This document shows, one piece after another, positions 46,630 to 55,207 of a DNA stretch of 64,000 nt. Below the pieces are notes generated by a model, which was given only the letters and a program-made list of their open reading frames with translations, did no database searches and had not been told where the DNA came from. The translations under genes and the position numbers were made by a program. The stretch comes from JAICXG01 sp963801255 (lineage in GTDB: Bacteria; Verrucomicrobiota; Verrucomicrobiia; Chthoniobacterales; UBA10450), in NCBI GenBank assembly GCA_963801255.1, contig CAWDEC010000004.1, forward strand, positions 124,001 to 188,000, read 5' to 3'. Numbering within the stretch: position 1 is the first letter of the stretch; each line of letters opens with the position of its first letter.

Positions 46630-47739
46630 TCATTCGTTCGCGCTTTTCGTTAGGCGAATCCAGAACCGGTTGCCGCCTTCGGGCAGGGAATCGTAGCCGA
46701 TCTCGCCGCCACAGTTTTCCATCACGATGCGACAAAAATGCAGGCGCAGGGCGGAAGCAGATGATGCGTCGTTAGGCGAACTCCATTTCGCGAAAAAATC
46801 CTCGCGCATGTCCGGAGTGACGAGTGCGCCCTGGTCGTCGAACGAAACCAGCAACGTCTCGGCGTTCTCTTCCGCCCTAACGACGACCGTGTCGCCGTTC
46901 CTGCTCCGTTCGAGGGCGTTCTCGAGCAGATTCAGGCACAAGCGCTCGAGTTGAATCGGATCGACGGCAACGCGCACGGCGACGGTCGCGGCACCCTGAT
47001 CAATCTGAACCCGCTTTTCTTCGAAGAGCGGCGCGACGGATTCGATCGCCTGGCGCAAGGCTTTCGGCCATTCGGCGACGTTCGTGTCGCCGGCCGAATC
47101 GTAAACGCCGCGCAACTCACCCTCAAACACTTCGAGGATGCGATGGATGAGCGTTTGCTGCTCCTGCGTCGCGCGCGTGGCGAGGCCGAGGAGCGTTTTG
47201 GTGCGTGGACCGCTGTCTTCCTGCTCGATGAGTCGCAGCGAGGTAATGACGTTGGCGAGCGCGGCGCTCATCTCGTCGGCCACGCAATGGAGCAGGATTT
47301 CCTTCTTCTGGATTTCCGAGTTCAGGCGCTGCTGCGCGATGAGGGTTTCGCGCGCCCGTTGCAGGACCTCCTTCTTCGCCGCGAAAGCCTGCCCAAGGCG
47401 TTCCAGAATCAGGATCTCCTGTTCGTTAGTCGTTAGGGCGGTTGCTTCCAGTTCGACCGCGTCGCCATTGGCATCGCGTTCCACCCACGGACCGGACTTG
47501 ACCTGTTCATCGCCGCCTTTACCCCAGCACTCCTCGGCATCGATCAGGAAATTCTCCAGGAATGGAGATGCTTCGCCGGCCGGCAAACAGTCATCGTTCT
47601 CGCGGATCGCCGGCCAAAGAGCGGCCAGCCAGGGAGGGATTTTGCCTAACGATCGCAAAGCGCCATTCTCCCCACGCGCAAAGACCGCATAACCGAGCGC
47701 TTCGAGAACGGCTTGAGCAGGAGAAGCGCCGTCCGGCAT
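46630..47739 (-). CDS. Sensor histidine kinase (soluble)
   Basis: The 369-residue protein has no membrane segment. Residues 1-120 resemble a PAS-like sensor (QAVLEALGYAVFARGENGAL). The coiled-coil DHp-like helix RLNSEIQKKEILLHCVADEM holds the candidate phospho-acceptor His (around 151), then SAALANVITSLRL. The catalytic part shows the N-box-like LERLCLNLLENALERSRNG, FDDQGALVTPDMRE and the end ASALRLHFCRIVMENCGGEI. The HATPase G boxes are atypical (VSFDDQGAL). It overlaps the response regulator gene by 4 bases and follows the GTPase by 5. Likely the sensor of this operon. Confidence 0.78.
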   Translation of the reverse strand: MPDGASPAQAVLEALGYAVFARGENGALRSLGKIPPWLAALWPAIRENDDCLPAGEASPFLENFLIDAEECWGKGGDEQVKSGPWVERDANGDAVELEATALTTNEQEILILERLGQAFAAKKEVLQRARETLIAQQRLNSEIQKKEILLHCVADEMSAALANVITSLRLIEQEDSGPRTKTLLGLATRATQEQQTLIHRILEVFEGELRGVYDSAGDTNVAEWPKALRQAIESVAPLFEEKRVQIDQGAATVAVRVAVDPIQLERLCLNLLENALERSRNGDTVVVRAEENAETLLVSFDDQGALVTPDMREDFFAKWSSPNDASSASALRLHFCRIVMENCGGEIGYDSLPEGGNRFWIRLTKSANE

Positions 47740-47744
47740 TTTCG

Positions 47745-48239
47745 TCAGGCGAGCATCTGCCGGGCGAGGGTGGTGAAAGCTTCTTCCACTCCCGCGCCTT
47801 CCCTCGCGCTTGTTTTCAGGACGGTGAAATTCTCATTCGTTAGGCCAGTCATGCGCGTTTCGTCGATCTCCCATTGCGTCGTGAGATCGCTCTTGTTCAG
47901 AAGCAGAAGGAACGGCGCGGCGCCAAGCTGGCCGGCCACGCGTTTCTGCAACTCCAGCGCCTGGTCGAGCGTCACCCGGCGTGTTCCGTCCGCGACGAGG
48001 AAGTAGCCGCTCGTCCCGCGCAGGTAGGTGGTTTGCATCCGTTGGAAATCGTCGTCGCCTGCCAGATCCCAGATGACCAGGCCGACGCTGTCGTTGTCCA
48101 GCTCAACGGTTTTCTTCTCGATCGTTACGCCAACGGTGGTGAGATACTTCTCCGAGAACGATTGATCGACAAAGCGCTTGATCAGGCTCGTTTTCCCCAC
48201 GCCCGAGGTGCCGAGGAGGCAGACCTTTTTCTGGATCAT
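47745..48239 (-). CDS. Ras/Rab-like small GTPase
   Basis: A 164-residue GTPase with G1 LLGTSGVGKTSLIKRF, G2 Thr in YLTTVGVTIEKKTVEL, G3 WDLAGDDDFQRMQT (DxAG instead of DTAG, Gln61 equivalent replaced by Asp), G4 LLLNKSDLTTQ and G5 LKTSAREGAG. It looks like the bacterial Ras-like group (Rup-type) that occurs outside MglA. Because position 61 lacks the usual Gln, intrinsic hydrolysis may be slow or need a partner. The neighbouring OmpA/BON protein overlaps by 4 bases, kinase spacing is 5. It may be a switch in this operon. Confidence 0.88.
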   Translation of the reverse strand: MIQKKVCLLGTSGVGKTSLIKRFVDQSFSEKYLTTVGVTIEKKTVELDNDSVGLVIWDLAGDDDFQRMQTTYLRGTSGYFLVADGTRRVTLDQALELQKRVAGQLGAAPFLLLLNKSDLTTQWEIDETRMTGLTNENFTVLKTSAREGAGVEEAFTTLARQMLA

Positions 48240-50350
48240 GATGTCGGCACGACTTTGAATCCGACGCGGCGGTCCGATTCGTTAGGCAAAGCCGCTTCCG
48301 TCGCCTCCGGCGCGCCAAGGCCCATGGGTTTGAAGAGCGAAGATTCAAAGCCGCACTTGACCAAAAAATCGCGGACTGCGTCGGCTCGCCGCTGACTGAG
48401 CTGGAAATTTTTCGTCTCGCTCCCAACCGCGTCCGCGTAACCGTGCACTTCGATCCGAGTCTCGAGGCCGAGCCGGTTCGCGGCCGTGATGCACCGGCGA
48501 ATTTCATCAGGCAAACGCGAGAGCGCGGCAAAACCTTCGGTGGCGAAGTTGTCCTTGTTGGCGAGGAAATAGACGAACGCGCTTTCGATCACGGACTTCG
48601 ATTGCTGGAAAGTTTGCTGGTCGAGATCAGTCAGGTTGTGTTCGTCGATTGTCTTGATTCCAGGAATGGTCGACGCGCCGCGCCGCACACGACTCAGCCA
48701 GGCGTGCGGTGCTTCGCCGCCCAGGACGAGGATGCCGTTTTGCACTTTAGCGTTGACCGTGTCGGGCAGATTGAAGCGGTCGGCGAAGCGTTGCAGCGCG
48801 AGCTTCGGATCGTAGGTGACTTGAAGCTTTTCCTCCGAGACTTTTTGAATGCCGGGCAGCTTACTCGCGTCGGTGCGAACTGTGGCGAGCCACTCGTACG
48901 GTGCCACGCCGGAAAGATATAGCGTGCCCTGGTCGACTCGCGCCTGAGTCCCCGACGGCATCGGGAAACGAGCGCGAAACCGATTGAGCGCGAGAGCGGG
49001 ATCGTAGGTCACGATCACGTTTTTCTCGTTGATCGAAGTGATCCCGGGCGATTGCTTTCCTTCTTCGCGCACTCGGCTAAGCCATTCGTAGGGAACTTGA
49101 CCGCTGACCGTGAGGATCCCGTTTGCGAGAGTAAGATCTGTGCCGGCGGGTTTGTTGAAACGCCGCTCGAAACGCCGCAGCACGCTCGGATCATCGAGCG
49201 CGAGGTAATCTTTCCAATCGAAACGCAGCCGCTCGGGATTGACGCCCGCGGCCCGGGCGAGCGCGGCCGGATCCGCGATCGCGGGATCGCGCAGACCAGC
49301 GACGTGCGAGCGAGTGAACCAATGATAATCCGCCTGAGTCACGGCAATGCCCGGCGCGGAATCCAGTCGCCTGACGAAATCGCGCCAGCGCATTTCGCTT
49401 CCCACACCGACGATGAGCGCGGCGACCAGCAATGCCGCGCCGGTGGCGAGGGCAAACCACGCACGATGGTTGGTCCCGGAAGTTTTCTTCGGTTGATATT
49501 GGGCGCGGAGGCAGCTTTCCAATTCCGGTCGCAGCGATTCAAAGACCGAAGCGTCGCCCTGAAAGTTCGCCAGCTCCGCGCCGCGCAGAATATGAATGCT
49601 TTCGATCGTTTCCTCGAGGCAGGTGCGTAACTCACGCGGCGGGTTGCCACGGATCGCGGCGGCGAGATAAGCGAAGCGACCAGACGCGATCCAGACCTCC
49701 AGCTCGCCGACGCGAAATTCCTCCAGCGCCGCGTCCTTACCGGCCTTGAAAGAGTCGCGCGCGAAATCCTGAATCGCGCTCAGCATTCCCGCCACCATGT
49801 CGGAATCCTGCGTCGCGGCGGGGTTCGTCCCCACCTGCAAAAGCGAAAGACTCGTCTCGCGATGGATAAGGAAAATCTGTTCGACCCGATAGACGAGGCT
49901 GCGCAGCATTACGACCTCGGCAAAGCTGCGGCCGGTGCGCATGGCTTCGAAGCGCCACTTCAACCCTTGCCAGGAAAAACTCTGCTCGAGGGTTTGATTG
50001 AGCGACTGAAGCAATGTGCGCAGGCTTTCCGCAATCGAGCGCCTAACGACAGGGCCGATGATTGGATGGAGCGCGTCGATGAAAGCCTGCGGCCGTTTTT
50101 CGATCGATTCCCGGATGGACCCTTCAACCGCCGGACGCAAAGCGCGATTCAACTCTTCGCTTCGATTGGCGGAAAGCTTGACCGCTTCCGGCAGTACCTT
50201 TGCCACGTCGTGCGCCCGGCGCTCCTTGTCGTCGAGCCGCTCGCGCAGCTCACGCAGGCCGTCCTGTTCCGGCTTCGCGATAAGGCGGCGCAACTCGCTC
50301 AGGTCATCGGGCGGCGGCTTGCGCGACCCCGGGAAGATCCGCGGTCGCAT
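48236..50350 (-). CDS. OmpA C-terminal domain protein with BON-like repeats
   Basis: The 704-residue protein has a long cytoplasmic N-terminus with helices (LDDKERRAHDVAKVLPEAVK; PAVEGSIRESIEKRPQAFID) and one transmembrane helix around 305-325 (WFALATGAALLVAALIVGVG). Three related beta-rich, BON-like repeats follow (each beginning with a helix LxRFxxRFxxP and containing GxLxLxGxxPYEWL). The OmpA-type domain (residues 590-704, HGYADAVGSETKNFQLSQRR) binds peptidoglycan. It thus links the inner membrane to the cell wall. It stands 3 bases after the coiled-coil gene and overlaps the GTPase, which might work on its cytoplasmic half. Confidence 0.85.
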   Translation of the reverse strand: MRPRIFPGSRKPPPDDLSELRRLIAKPEQDGLRELRERLDDKERRAHDVAKVLPEAVKLSANRSEELNRALRPAVEGSIRESIEKRPQAFIDALHPIIGPVVRRSIAESLRTLLQSLNQTLEQSFSWQGLKWRFEAMRTGRSFAEVVMLRSLVYRVEQIFLIHRETSLSLLQVGTNPAATQDSDMVAGMLSAIQDFARDSFKAGKDAALEEFRVGELEVWIASGRFAYLAAAIRGNPPRELRTCLEETIESIHILRGAELANFQGDASVFESLRPELESCLRAQYQPKKTSGTNHRAWFALATGAALLVAALIVGVGSEMRWRDFVRRLDSAPGIAVTQADYHWFTRSHVAGLRDPAIADPAALARAAGVNPERLRFDWKDYLALDDPSVLRRFERRFNKPAGTDLTLANGILTVSGQVPYEWLSRVREEGKQSPGITSINEKNVIVTYDPALALNRFRARFPMPSGTQARVDQGTLYLSGVAPYEWLATVRTDASKLPGIQKVSEEKLQVTYDPKLALQRFADRFNLPDTVNAKVQNGILVLGGEAPHAWLSRVRRGASTIPGIKTIDEHNLTDLDQQTFQQSKSVIESAFVYFLANKDNFATEGFAALSRLPDEIRRCITAANRLGLETRIEVHGYADAVGSETKNFQLSQRRADAVRDFLVKCGFESSLFKPMGLGAPEATEAALPNESDRRVGFKVVPTS

Positions 50351-50353
50351 CGC

Positions 50354-50923
50354 TTAGGAGGCGCCGGGAACGCGGAATTCTTTCTTCAACCGCAGTGCCA
50401 CCTCGCTCAACATCTCGGCGAGAGCTTCGCGACCAGTCATGGCGTCGCGAATCTGGCCGGTCTCGCGTTCGAGATGACTCGTGACTTGTTCGTGGCGTTC
50501 CTTCAGCTCGTTGCTCAAGGCTTTGGATTGCTCGAGCAAACGCTCGCGCAGATCGCGAATATCCTGCGCCGCCTGGCTATCGAGATTACTGATCTTCAGC
50601 TCAAGACCGCGCGCCGTTTCCGCGAGGCCGCGAGCCAGTTGCTCGAAGGCCTGGCCGCGCTCAGCCTGCTCCGCTTTCAGGCGGTTCGACATCGATTCGC
50701 TTTCGCCGCGCATGAAAGTCTCGAGCGCCTGAAGCTGACGCTGCAAATCTCCCCGCAGTTCCCCGGCCTCGCGCGCCAGCCGTTCCTCCAATTTCTGGAA
50801 CCGGCTGTCGTAATCCCGCATTTGCGATCCGAAAATAATTTCTCTGATGCGATCGACATTGCCGCTCTCATCGATCGCCCCGTTCTCGTGGTGCTGGGTC
50901 ATTTCATTTTGTTGTGTGTCCAT
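50354..50923 (-). CDS. Coiled-coil protein, first gene of the GTPase operon
   Basis: ATG 50923 (MDTQQNEMTQHHENG) has GGAGG nine bases upstream, so the longer frame is set aside. The 189-residue protein has a polar start and a nearly continuous helix (SRFQKLEERLAREAGELRGD; KAEQAERGQAFEQLARGLAE; LREERLLEQSKALSNELKER-like) rich in Glu, Arg and Leu. No transmembrane segment. It precedes the OmpA/BON gene by 3 bases. It might oligomerise or bind the OmpA protein N-terminus or the GTPase; nothing is known directly. Confidence 0.75.
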   Translation of the reverse strand: MDTQQNEMTQHHENGAIDESGNVDRIREIIFGSQMRDYDSRFQKLEERLAREAGELRGDLQRQLQALETFMRGESESMSNRLKAEQAERGQAFEQLARGLAETARGLELKISNLDSQAAQDIRDLRERLLEQSKALSNELKERHEQVTSHLERETGQIRDAMTGREALAEMLSEVALRLKKEFRVPGAS

Positions 50924-51587
50924 GCTCTTAAACCTCCTCATCTTGCGCAAAGTCCCTCCGTTGAAGGCCATTTGAGCGGCATGTTATGCAGAAACCCAAT
51001 GCCGAGGCAATCTTCTTTGCGTGCGCGAGCCGAGGCCGAGGTTATTTCGAGAATCAAGGGTCGGGAATCGTGGCGAGAAAGGCCACCTCCTCCATGAGCC
51101 ATCCTTGGCGGGAAGCGACTTCCTGCGCATCGTTGGGCCTAACGAATATAGCTCCGCGATGTAATTGATGTTGCAGGAAGGCTATGGCGCGGGATCAAGT
51201 GCGGGTTGCACAGCACGAAAGATGCGACGTAGCAAATCGATCCTCCCCACACGTCGTTGATGACATCAACGGCAGCAAAGGCTACCGCGAAAAATCTGCT
51301 ACCCAGCACTCCGGATACGCTAAAAGTGGGCTGTTCCGCAAAGCCGAGCCATCTGTCTAGATACTTGATTGCAACTTAAGTCGTAACGCTGTGACACGGC
51401 TAGTTCCCAATTGTTCGATGAGACTCCCGCGATTGTTCTCAGAGGAAAAGAGATACAGCCTGGGCACGCAGGCTGACTCCGGAATTTACGCTCTTGGAAA
51501 AAATTCAGTGTAACAGGGTTGTTACCGTAGATCTCTGGGATTTCTCCAGCCAAGGCCTACCTATCCCAATAACCAAGAAGAAGTTTT
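50924..51587. other. 664-base gap; promoter region of two divergent genes
   Basis: No credible gene or RNA was seen. The coiled-coil/GTPase operon starts on the left and the repeat protein at 51588 on the right, so promoters must lie here. One CCTAACGA copy is at 51139-51146. Nothing else was recognised. Confidence 0.6.
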
Positions 51588-52888
51588 ATGACAAACACCA
51601 CTCGACTCATCAAGACAGTTCACTGCATGGGGCATCGCTCGCGCAGTCCCCGTTTGTTTTCGCATGGCTTGTTAGCGCTCGGACTCGGATTGTTCCTACT
51701 CGTCACCGGAGCGTTCGCCGTCACGCCACCACCCGACGGCGGCTATCCCAATCACAATACCGCTGAGGGCGATAGCGCCCTTTTCAACCTCAACACCGGT
51801 GGCCTGTCAAACACAGCCGTTGGCTTTCAGGCGCTCTTTACTGACACTACCGGCTCATTCAACACGGCGGTCGGAGATATCGCACTCACAGCGAATACCA
51901 CCGGAGCGTTCAACACCGCCGTCGGTGAGAGCGCGCTCGAGCTTAATACGACCGGCCTTAATAACACGGCCGTCGGCAGCTTTGCGTTGGACCATAACAC
52001 GACCGGCGGTCAAAACACCGCCCTGGGCGATGAAGCGCTCGATCTGAATACGACCGGGATGGAAAATACCGCGACCGGCAATGTCGCCCTCACAGTCAAC
52101 ACGACCGGCTCATTCAATACGGCCGACGGCGATCAATCACTCGTCAACAATACGAAGGGCAACAGTAATACTGCCACCGGCCAGGCCGCACTGACGAACA
52201 ATAGCTCCGGCAACAACAATGTCGCGGATGGCGCGTTTGCCCTCGGCAACAATACCACCGGCAGCAGTAACATCGCCATCGGGACAACGGCCGGTTCGGC
52301 GCTGACTACAGGTAAGAATAACATCGATATTGCCAACCCTGGAGTCGCGCGTGAGTCGGCTACGATCAGGATCGGCGGCAGTGCGCAGAGGAATACCTTT
52401 ATCGCGGGCATCAGCGGAGTGACCGTTGCCGGAGGCGTGAGCGTCATGATCGACACCAGCGGCCACCTCGGCACTCTTACCTCATCGGCTCGCTTCAAGG
52501 AGGCAATCAAGCCCATGAAGGAAACGAGCGAAGCCTCCTTTCGCTTCGTCCGGTTACCTTTCGTTACAAGAACGAGTTAGACCCGGCAGGCATCCCGCAG
52601 TTTGGCCTGGTGGCCGAGGACGTTGCGAAAGTTGCGCCCGATCTCGTGGCACGCGACGAAAATGGCAAGCCATACTCCGTCCGCTACGAAGCGGTAAACG
52701 CCATGCTGCTGAATGAATTCCTGAAGGAACATTGCAAGGTAGCCCAGCAAAGCGCCCTGCTCGAAAAGCAGGAAGCGGAGATCGCGGCATTGCAGGCCGG
52801 CCTCAAAGAACAATCAGCCCAACTCCAAAAGGTGACTGACGACCTGGCCACCAGCTATAAGGCGACTCGGCTTGTAACTAACCAGTAA
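51588..52888 (+). pseudogene. YadA-like 17-residue repeat protein with C-terminal S74-type chaperone domain, frameshifted
   Basis: The first frame (51588-52580) has a signal peptide region, then VTPPPDGGYPNHNTAEGDSA and about ten copies of a 17-residue repeat of the form ALxxNTTGxxNTAxGxx, giving a 51-bp DNA period. Then NIDIANPGVARESATIRIG and SSARFKEAIKPMKETSEA follow. Around 52530 the match moves to the next frame, which continues SLLSLRPVTFRYKNELDPA, FGLVAEDVAKVAPDL and a C-terminal coiled coil (LLEKQEAEIAALQAGLKEQS), typical of peptidase S74/tail-fibre chaperone domains. One missing base would explain it. The protein is likely surface exposed and trimeric. The same family starts at 63318. 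The tail-fibre label does not imply a phage here. Confidence 0.75.
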
Positions 52889-52911
52889 GAAGTCTTGAAG
52901 CGGACTTCTTA
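52886..52911. terminator. Bidirectional hairpin overlapping both stop codons
   Basis: TAAGAAGTC (52886-52894) pairs perfectly with GACTTCTTA (52903-52911) around an 8-base loop. The first TAA is the stop of the repeat protein, the last TTA is the stop of the convergent MFS gene. A compact shared terminator; T runs are short. Confidence 0.6.
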
Positions 52912-54393
52912 GCCCGGCGAAGCGTTCTTAACTGCTTCCGTTTTCCTCAGCAGCATGATCGCCAGGATGGCGATCGCGATTGGAAGGATCACGTTCAATC
53001 GTAGCGTATCACTGAACGCCGCGACGAAGGATTCATGAAATGCGTGACGGATTTGTTCCACCTGGCCCCCGACCAAGCCACTGTCGAGTTGAGCGATTCG
53101 TTCAGCTGCGCCCGGTTGCTCCAAAACCTTTTGTTGTGCAATTGACAATGGAGTTTCGGATAATCTGAAAGCGAGCTGGCGAGCAAAGATACCGCTGTGA
53201 AGCGCGCTGGCAGCTGCGACTCCTATCGCTCCGCCGCCAAACCGGAACATGTAAATCATTCCGGTAGCCTGCCCGGACCGTTCCTTGGAGATCGCAGCTA
53301 GTCCTAGTGTGTTGAGGAGGGTAAATCCGGGGCCCGCGCCTGCGGCGACCAGCAGGAAAGGAAGCAGCATCCCGGGATATCCGTAGGATGCGGGCACGAA
53401 AGAAAGCATCGCCAGTCCTGAGGCCAGGAACGCGCAACTTATGATCAGGAGCGTCCGCAAAGGAAATCGCTTCGTCAGGCGTCCGGACATGATTCCCGTG
53501 ACGGCAAGGACGAGACTTAGCGGGGCCAGAGCGATGCCGGCCATCAATGCGTTATAGCCGAGTCGTTCCTGGAGATAAAGCGCAGTGATGAAGAGAAAAA
53601 GAAAGAATACGAACCCTAGAAGGAAGCTGGCGACGCAGGAACAAAGAAAGGGTGGTAGTCGAAGGAGTGTGCCGTCTAGAATGGGGTTACCAGTGCGCCG
53701 TTCAACGAGAGTTAAGATAGCGAACAAAACCAGTGAAAGACCTATCAACCCCAATGCCATTTTCTGATCCTGGTCAGGACCCTCGGCGGCATCAAGACCA
53801 AGGAGCAGAGTCGTTAGGGCGGCCGCCAGAAGGAAAACACCTGCGATGTCAATGTAATGGGAAGCGTGCTCAGCGCGCGATTCCTGGATCGACCCTATCG
53901 CAACGATGATGATGATTGCCACCAAAGGCAGATTCATAAAAAAGACCCATCGCCAGCTTACCTCGGCGGTAAGAAAACCACCCAGGAGCGGGCCCATTGA
54001 TTGAGCTACACCCGACACTCCTACCAGGATGCCAAGAGCAGACGCGCGCTGCTCCGCTCCATAAGCGTTGGAAACGATCGCCATGCCTGCCGGGACCATC
54101 ACTGCTCCGGCAGCACCCTGCAGGACCCGGCCGATGACAAGAACGGAAAGAGAGGAGGCCATTCCGCACAGCAACGAAGCGACCGCAAACAGGATCGCAC
54201 CGGCCAGCAGGCAACGGCGAAGTCCAAAAACGTCCGCGATACGGCCGGCCGCGACAATGAGGGCGGCGAAGGCCAGCATGTAACTGTTGAGTCCCCATTG
54301 CAGATCGTCCAAGTCCGCGTGCAGATCCTTACCCAAAGTAACCAGGGCCACATTAACCGTCGTGATATCGGCGTTAAGAATCGCGAAGACCAC
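52909..54393 (-). CDS. MFS drug transporter, DHA2 (EmrB/QacA) type
   Basis: A 494-residue, 14-helix transporter. Landmarks are ILNADITTVNVALVTLGKDL (start of TM1, motif D1), ADVFGLRRCLLAGAILFAVA (motif A), VLQGAAGAVMVPAGMAIVSN (motif B/C region) and LLGGFLTAEVSWRWVFFMNL. It should export drugs or toxic metabolites by proton antiport. The start used is GTG 54393. Family-like residues (NPRLALLVIA) continue upstream of it, where no ATG/GTG/TTG precedes a stop, so the true 5' end may have been altered or shifted. A copy of the intergenic repeat lies upstream. Confidence 0.88.
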   Translation of the reverse strand: MVFAILNADITTVNVALVTLGKDLHADLDDLQWGLNSYMLAFAALIVAAGRIADVFGLRRCLLAGAILFAVASLLCGMASSLSVLVIGRVLQGAAGAVMVPAGMAIVSNAYGAEQRASALGILVGVSGVAQSMGPLLGGFLTAEVSWRWVFFMNLPLVAIIIIVAIGSIQESRAEHASHYIDIAGVFLLAAALTTLLLGLDAAEGPDQDQKMALGLIGLSLVLFAILTLVERRTGNPILDGTLLRLPPFLCSCVASFLLGFVFFLFLFITALYLQERLGYNALMAGIALAPLSLVLAVTGIMSGRLTKRFPLRTLLIISCAFLASGLAMLSFVPASYGYPGMLLPFLLVAAGAGPGFTLLNTLGLAAISKERSGQATGMIYMFRFGGGAIGVAAASALHSGIFARQLAFRLSETPLSIAQQKVLEQPGAAERIAQLDSGLVGGQVEQIRHAFHESFVAAFSDTLRLNVILPIAIAILAIMLLRKTEAVKNASPG

Positions 54394-54498
54394 CGCGATG
54401 ACGAGAAGGGCGAGGCGCGGGTTAGTTGGAGTGCGAAGATGAGGAAGCTGTCACAAGGTTCTTTCACGAACGCCTAACAAGACAACTCTTGCAACCAG

Positions 54499-54541
54499 TC
54501 TCAACTCTCAACATTCCCATAACCGCGGCTCGCAGTCAGCT
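54499..54541. repeat. Intergenic dispersed repeat, copy 1
   Basis: On the plus strand the segment has TCTCAACTCTCAACATTCCC then ATAACCGCGGCTCGCAGTCAGC. The CTCAACATTC-ATAAC-CGCGATCAGCT-like core recurs at 61680-61732. It lies upstream of the MFS gene. Confidence 0.6.
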
Positions 54542-54908
54542 ACGTCGGACGGCTAGAAGGCTTTGGACGCTGCTCAACCGAGGTAGCGTAACGATCCATA
54601 ATATCATAGCAGGCCTCAAAGATCCGGTCTCGATACGTTTGGATGAAAGCCTCTAGCTCTACATCTTTGATGCGCAGCGATTCACGACTCCACTGAAGCC
54701 GCTCCGTGCCGACTGGGAGATTGCGGATGTCGGAAAGGAACTCCTCAAAGACCGGATAATAGGGCGCAGCACCATGCGGGCGCAGCCAATAAACAATACG
54801 TTGGATCCGGGTGCATCCTAGCGGCAGGCTGGTCTGATACGTCACGACGGCGCGCGATGCGCTGACGAGCTTCGCCAGAATTGAGGTGCGCTTATCGGGA
54901 TTGGTCAT
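54540..54908 (-). CDS. Hypothetical protein (122 aa)
   Basis: The protein starts MTNPDKRTSILAKLVSASRA and contains TRIQRIVYWLRPHGAAPYYP and VELEAFIQTYRDRIFEACYD, mostly helical, no membrane segment. It starts 17 bases inside the upstream small gene and so is probably co-transcribed with it. No family was recognised. Confidence 0.6.
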   Translation of the reverse strand: MTNPDKRTSILAKLVSASRAVVTYQTSLPLGCTRIQRIVYWLRPHGAAPYYPVFEEFLSDIRNLPVGTERLQWSRESLRIKDVELEAFIQTYRDRIFEACYDIMDRYATSVEQRPKPSSRPT

Positions 54909-55116
54909 CGATTAGATTGACTGTTAAACCTGTTTCGGGCCACGGAGTAAAGACGATCTGCTCTCTGCTCTGGAAGGCTTCGATCGCGCTGACGCAATCC
55001 TGCATGTCCGCCAAGGCCAACCAATTCTCCTCGACCTCCTCTCTACCGTCTTTAACGAAAAGTAACGACAACGCCAGCGTCAACAGGCATGCCGCTACGG
55101 TGATCCAACGAGCCAT
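54892..55116 (-). CDS. Small single-pass membrane protein (74 aa)
   Basis: MARWITVAACLLTLALSLLF is a signal or anchor segment, followed by KDGREEVEENWLALADMQDC and a short acidic tail. Overlaps the next gene by 17 bases. It has no recognisable homology. The pair is probably a lineage-restricted operon. Confidence 0.55.
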   Translation of the reverse strand: MARWITVAACLLTLALSLLFVKDGREEVEENWLALADMQDCVSAIEAFQSREQIVFTPWPETGLTVNLIDDQSR

Positions 55117-55207
55117 GCGTCTTCTACACGTCTAACGCAATATGGATGGAGTTATTCCTATGTCCTATGTTGGACTCCCATAAAGGTCGGGCGCGCTTGG
55201 CGACTCC

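Noticed and set aside
49862..51097. 411-residue frame antisense to the OmpA/BON gene
   Set aside because: Shadow of the real minus-strand genes 48236-50923; no family features.
51780..52340. Regular 51-bp spacing resembling a CRISPR array
   Set aside because: The spacing is of degenerate protein-coding repeats (17 residues) within one frame, with no identical repeat units or spacers.
51588..52888. Tail-fibre/S74 domain as a sign of a prophage
   Set aside because: No other phage genes, integrase or attachment sites nearby; such proteins are common surface proteins in this group.
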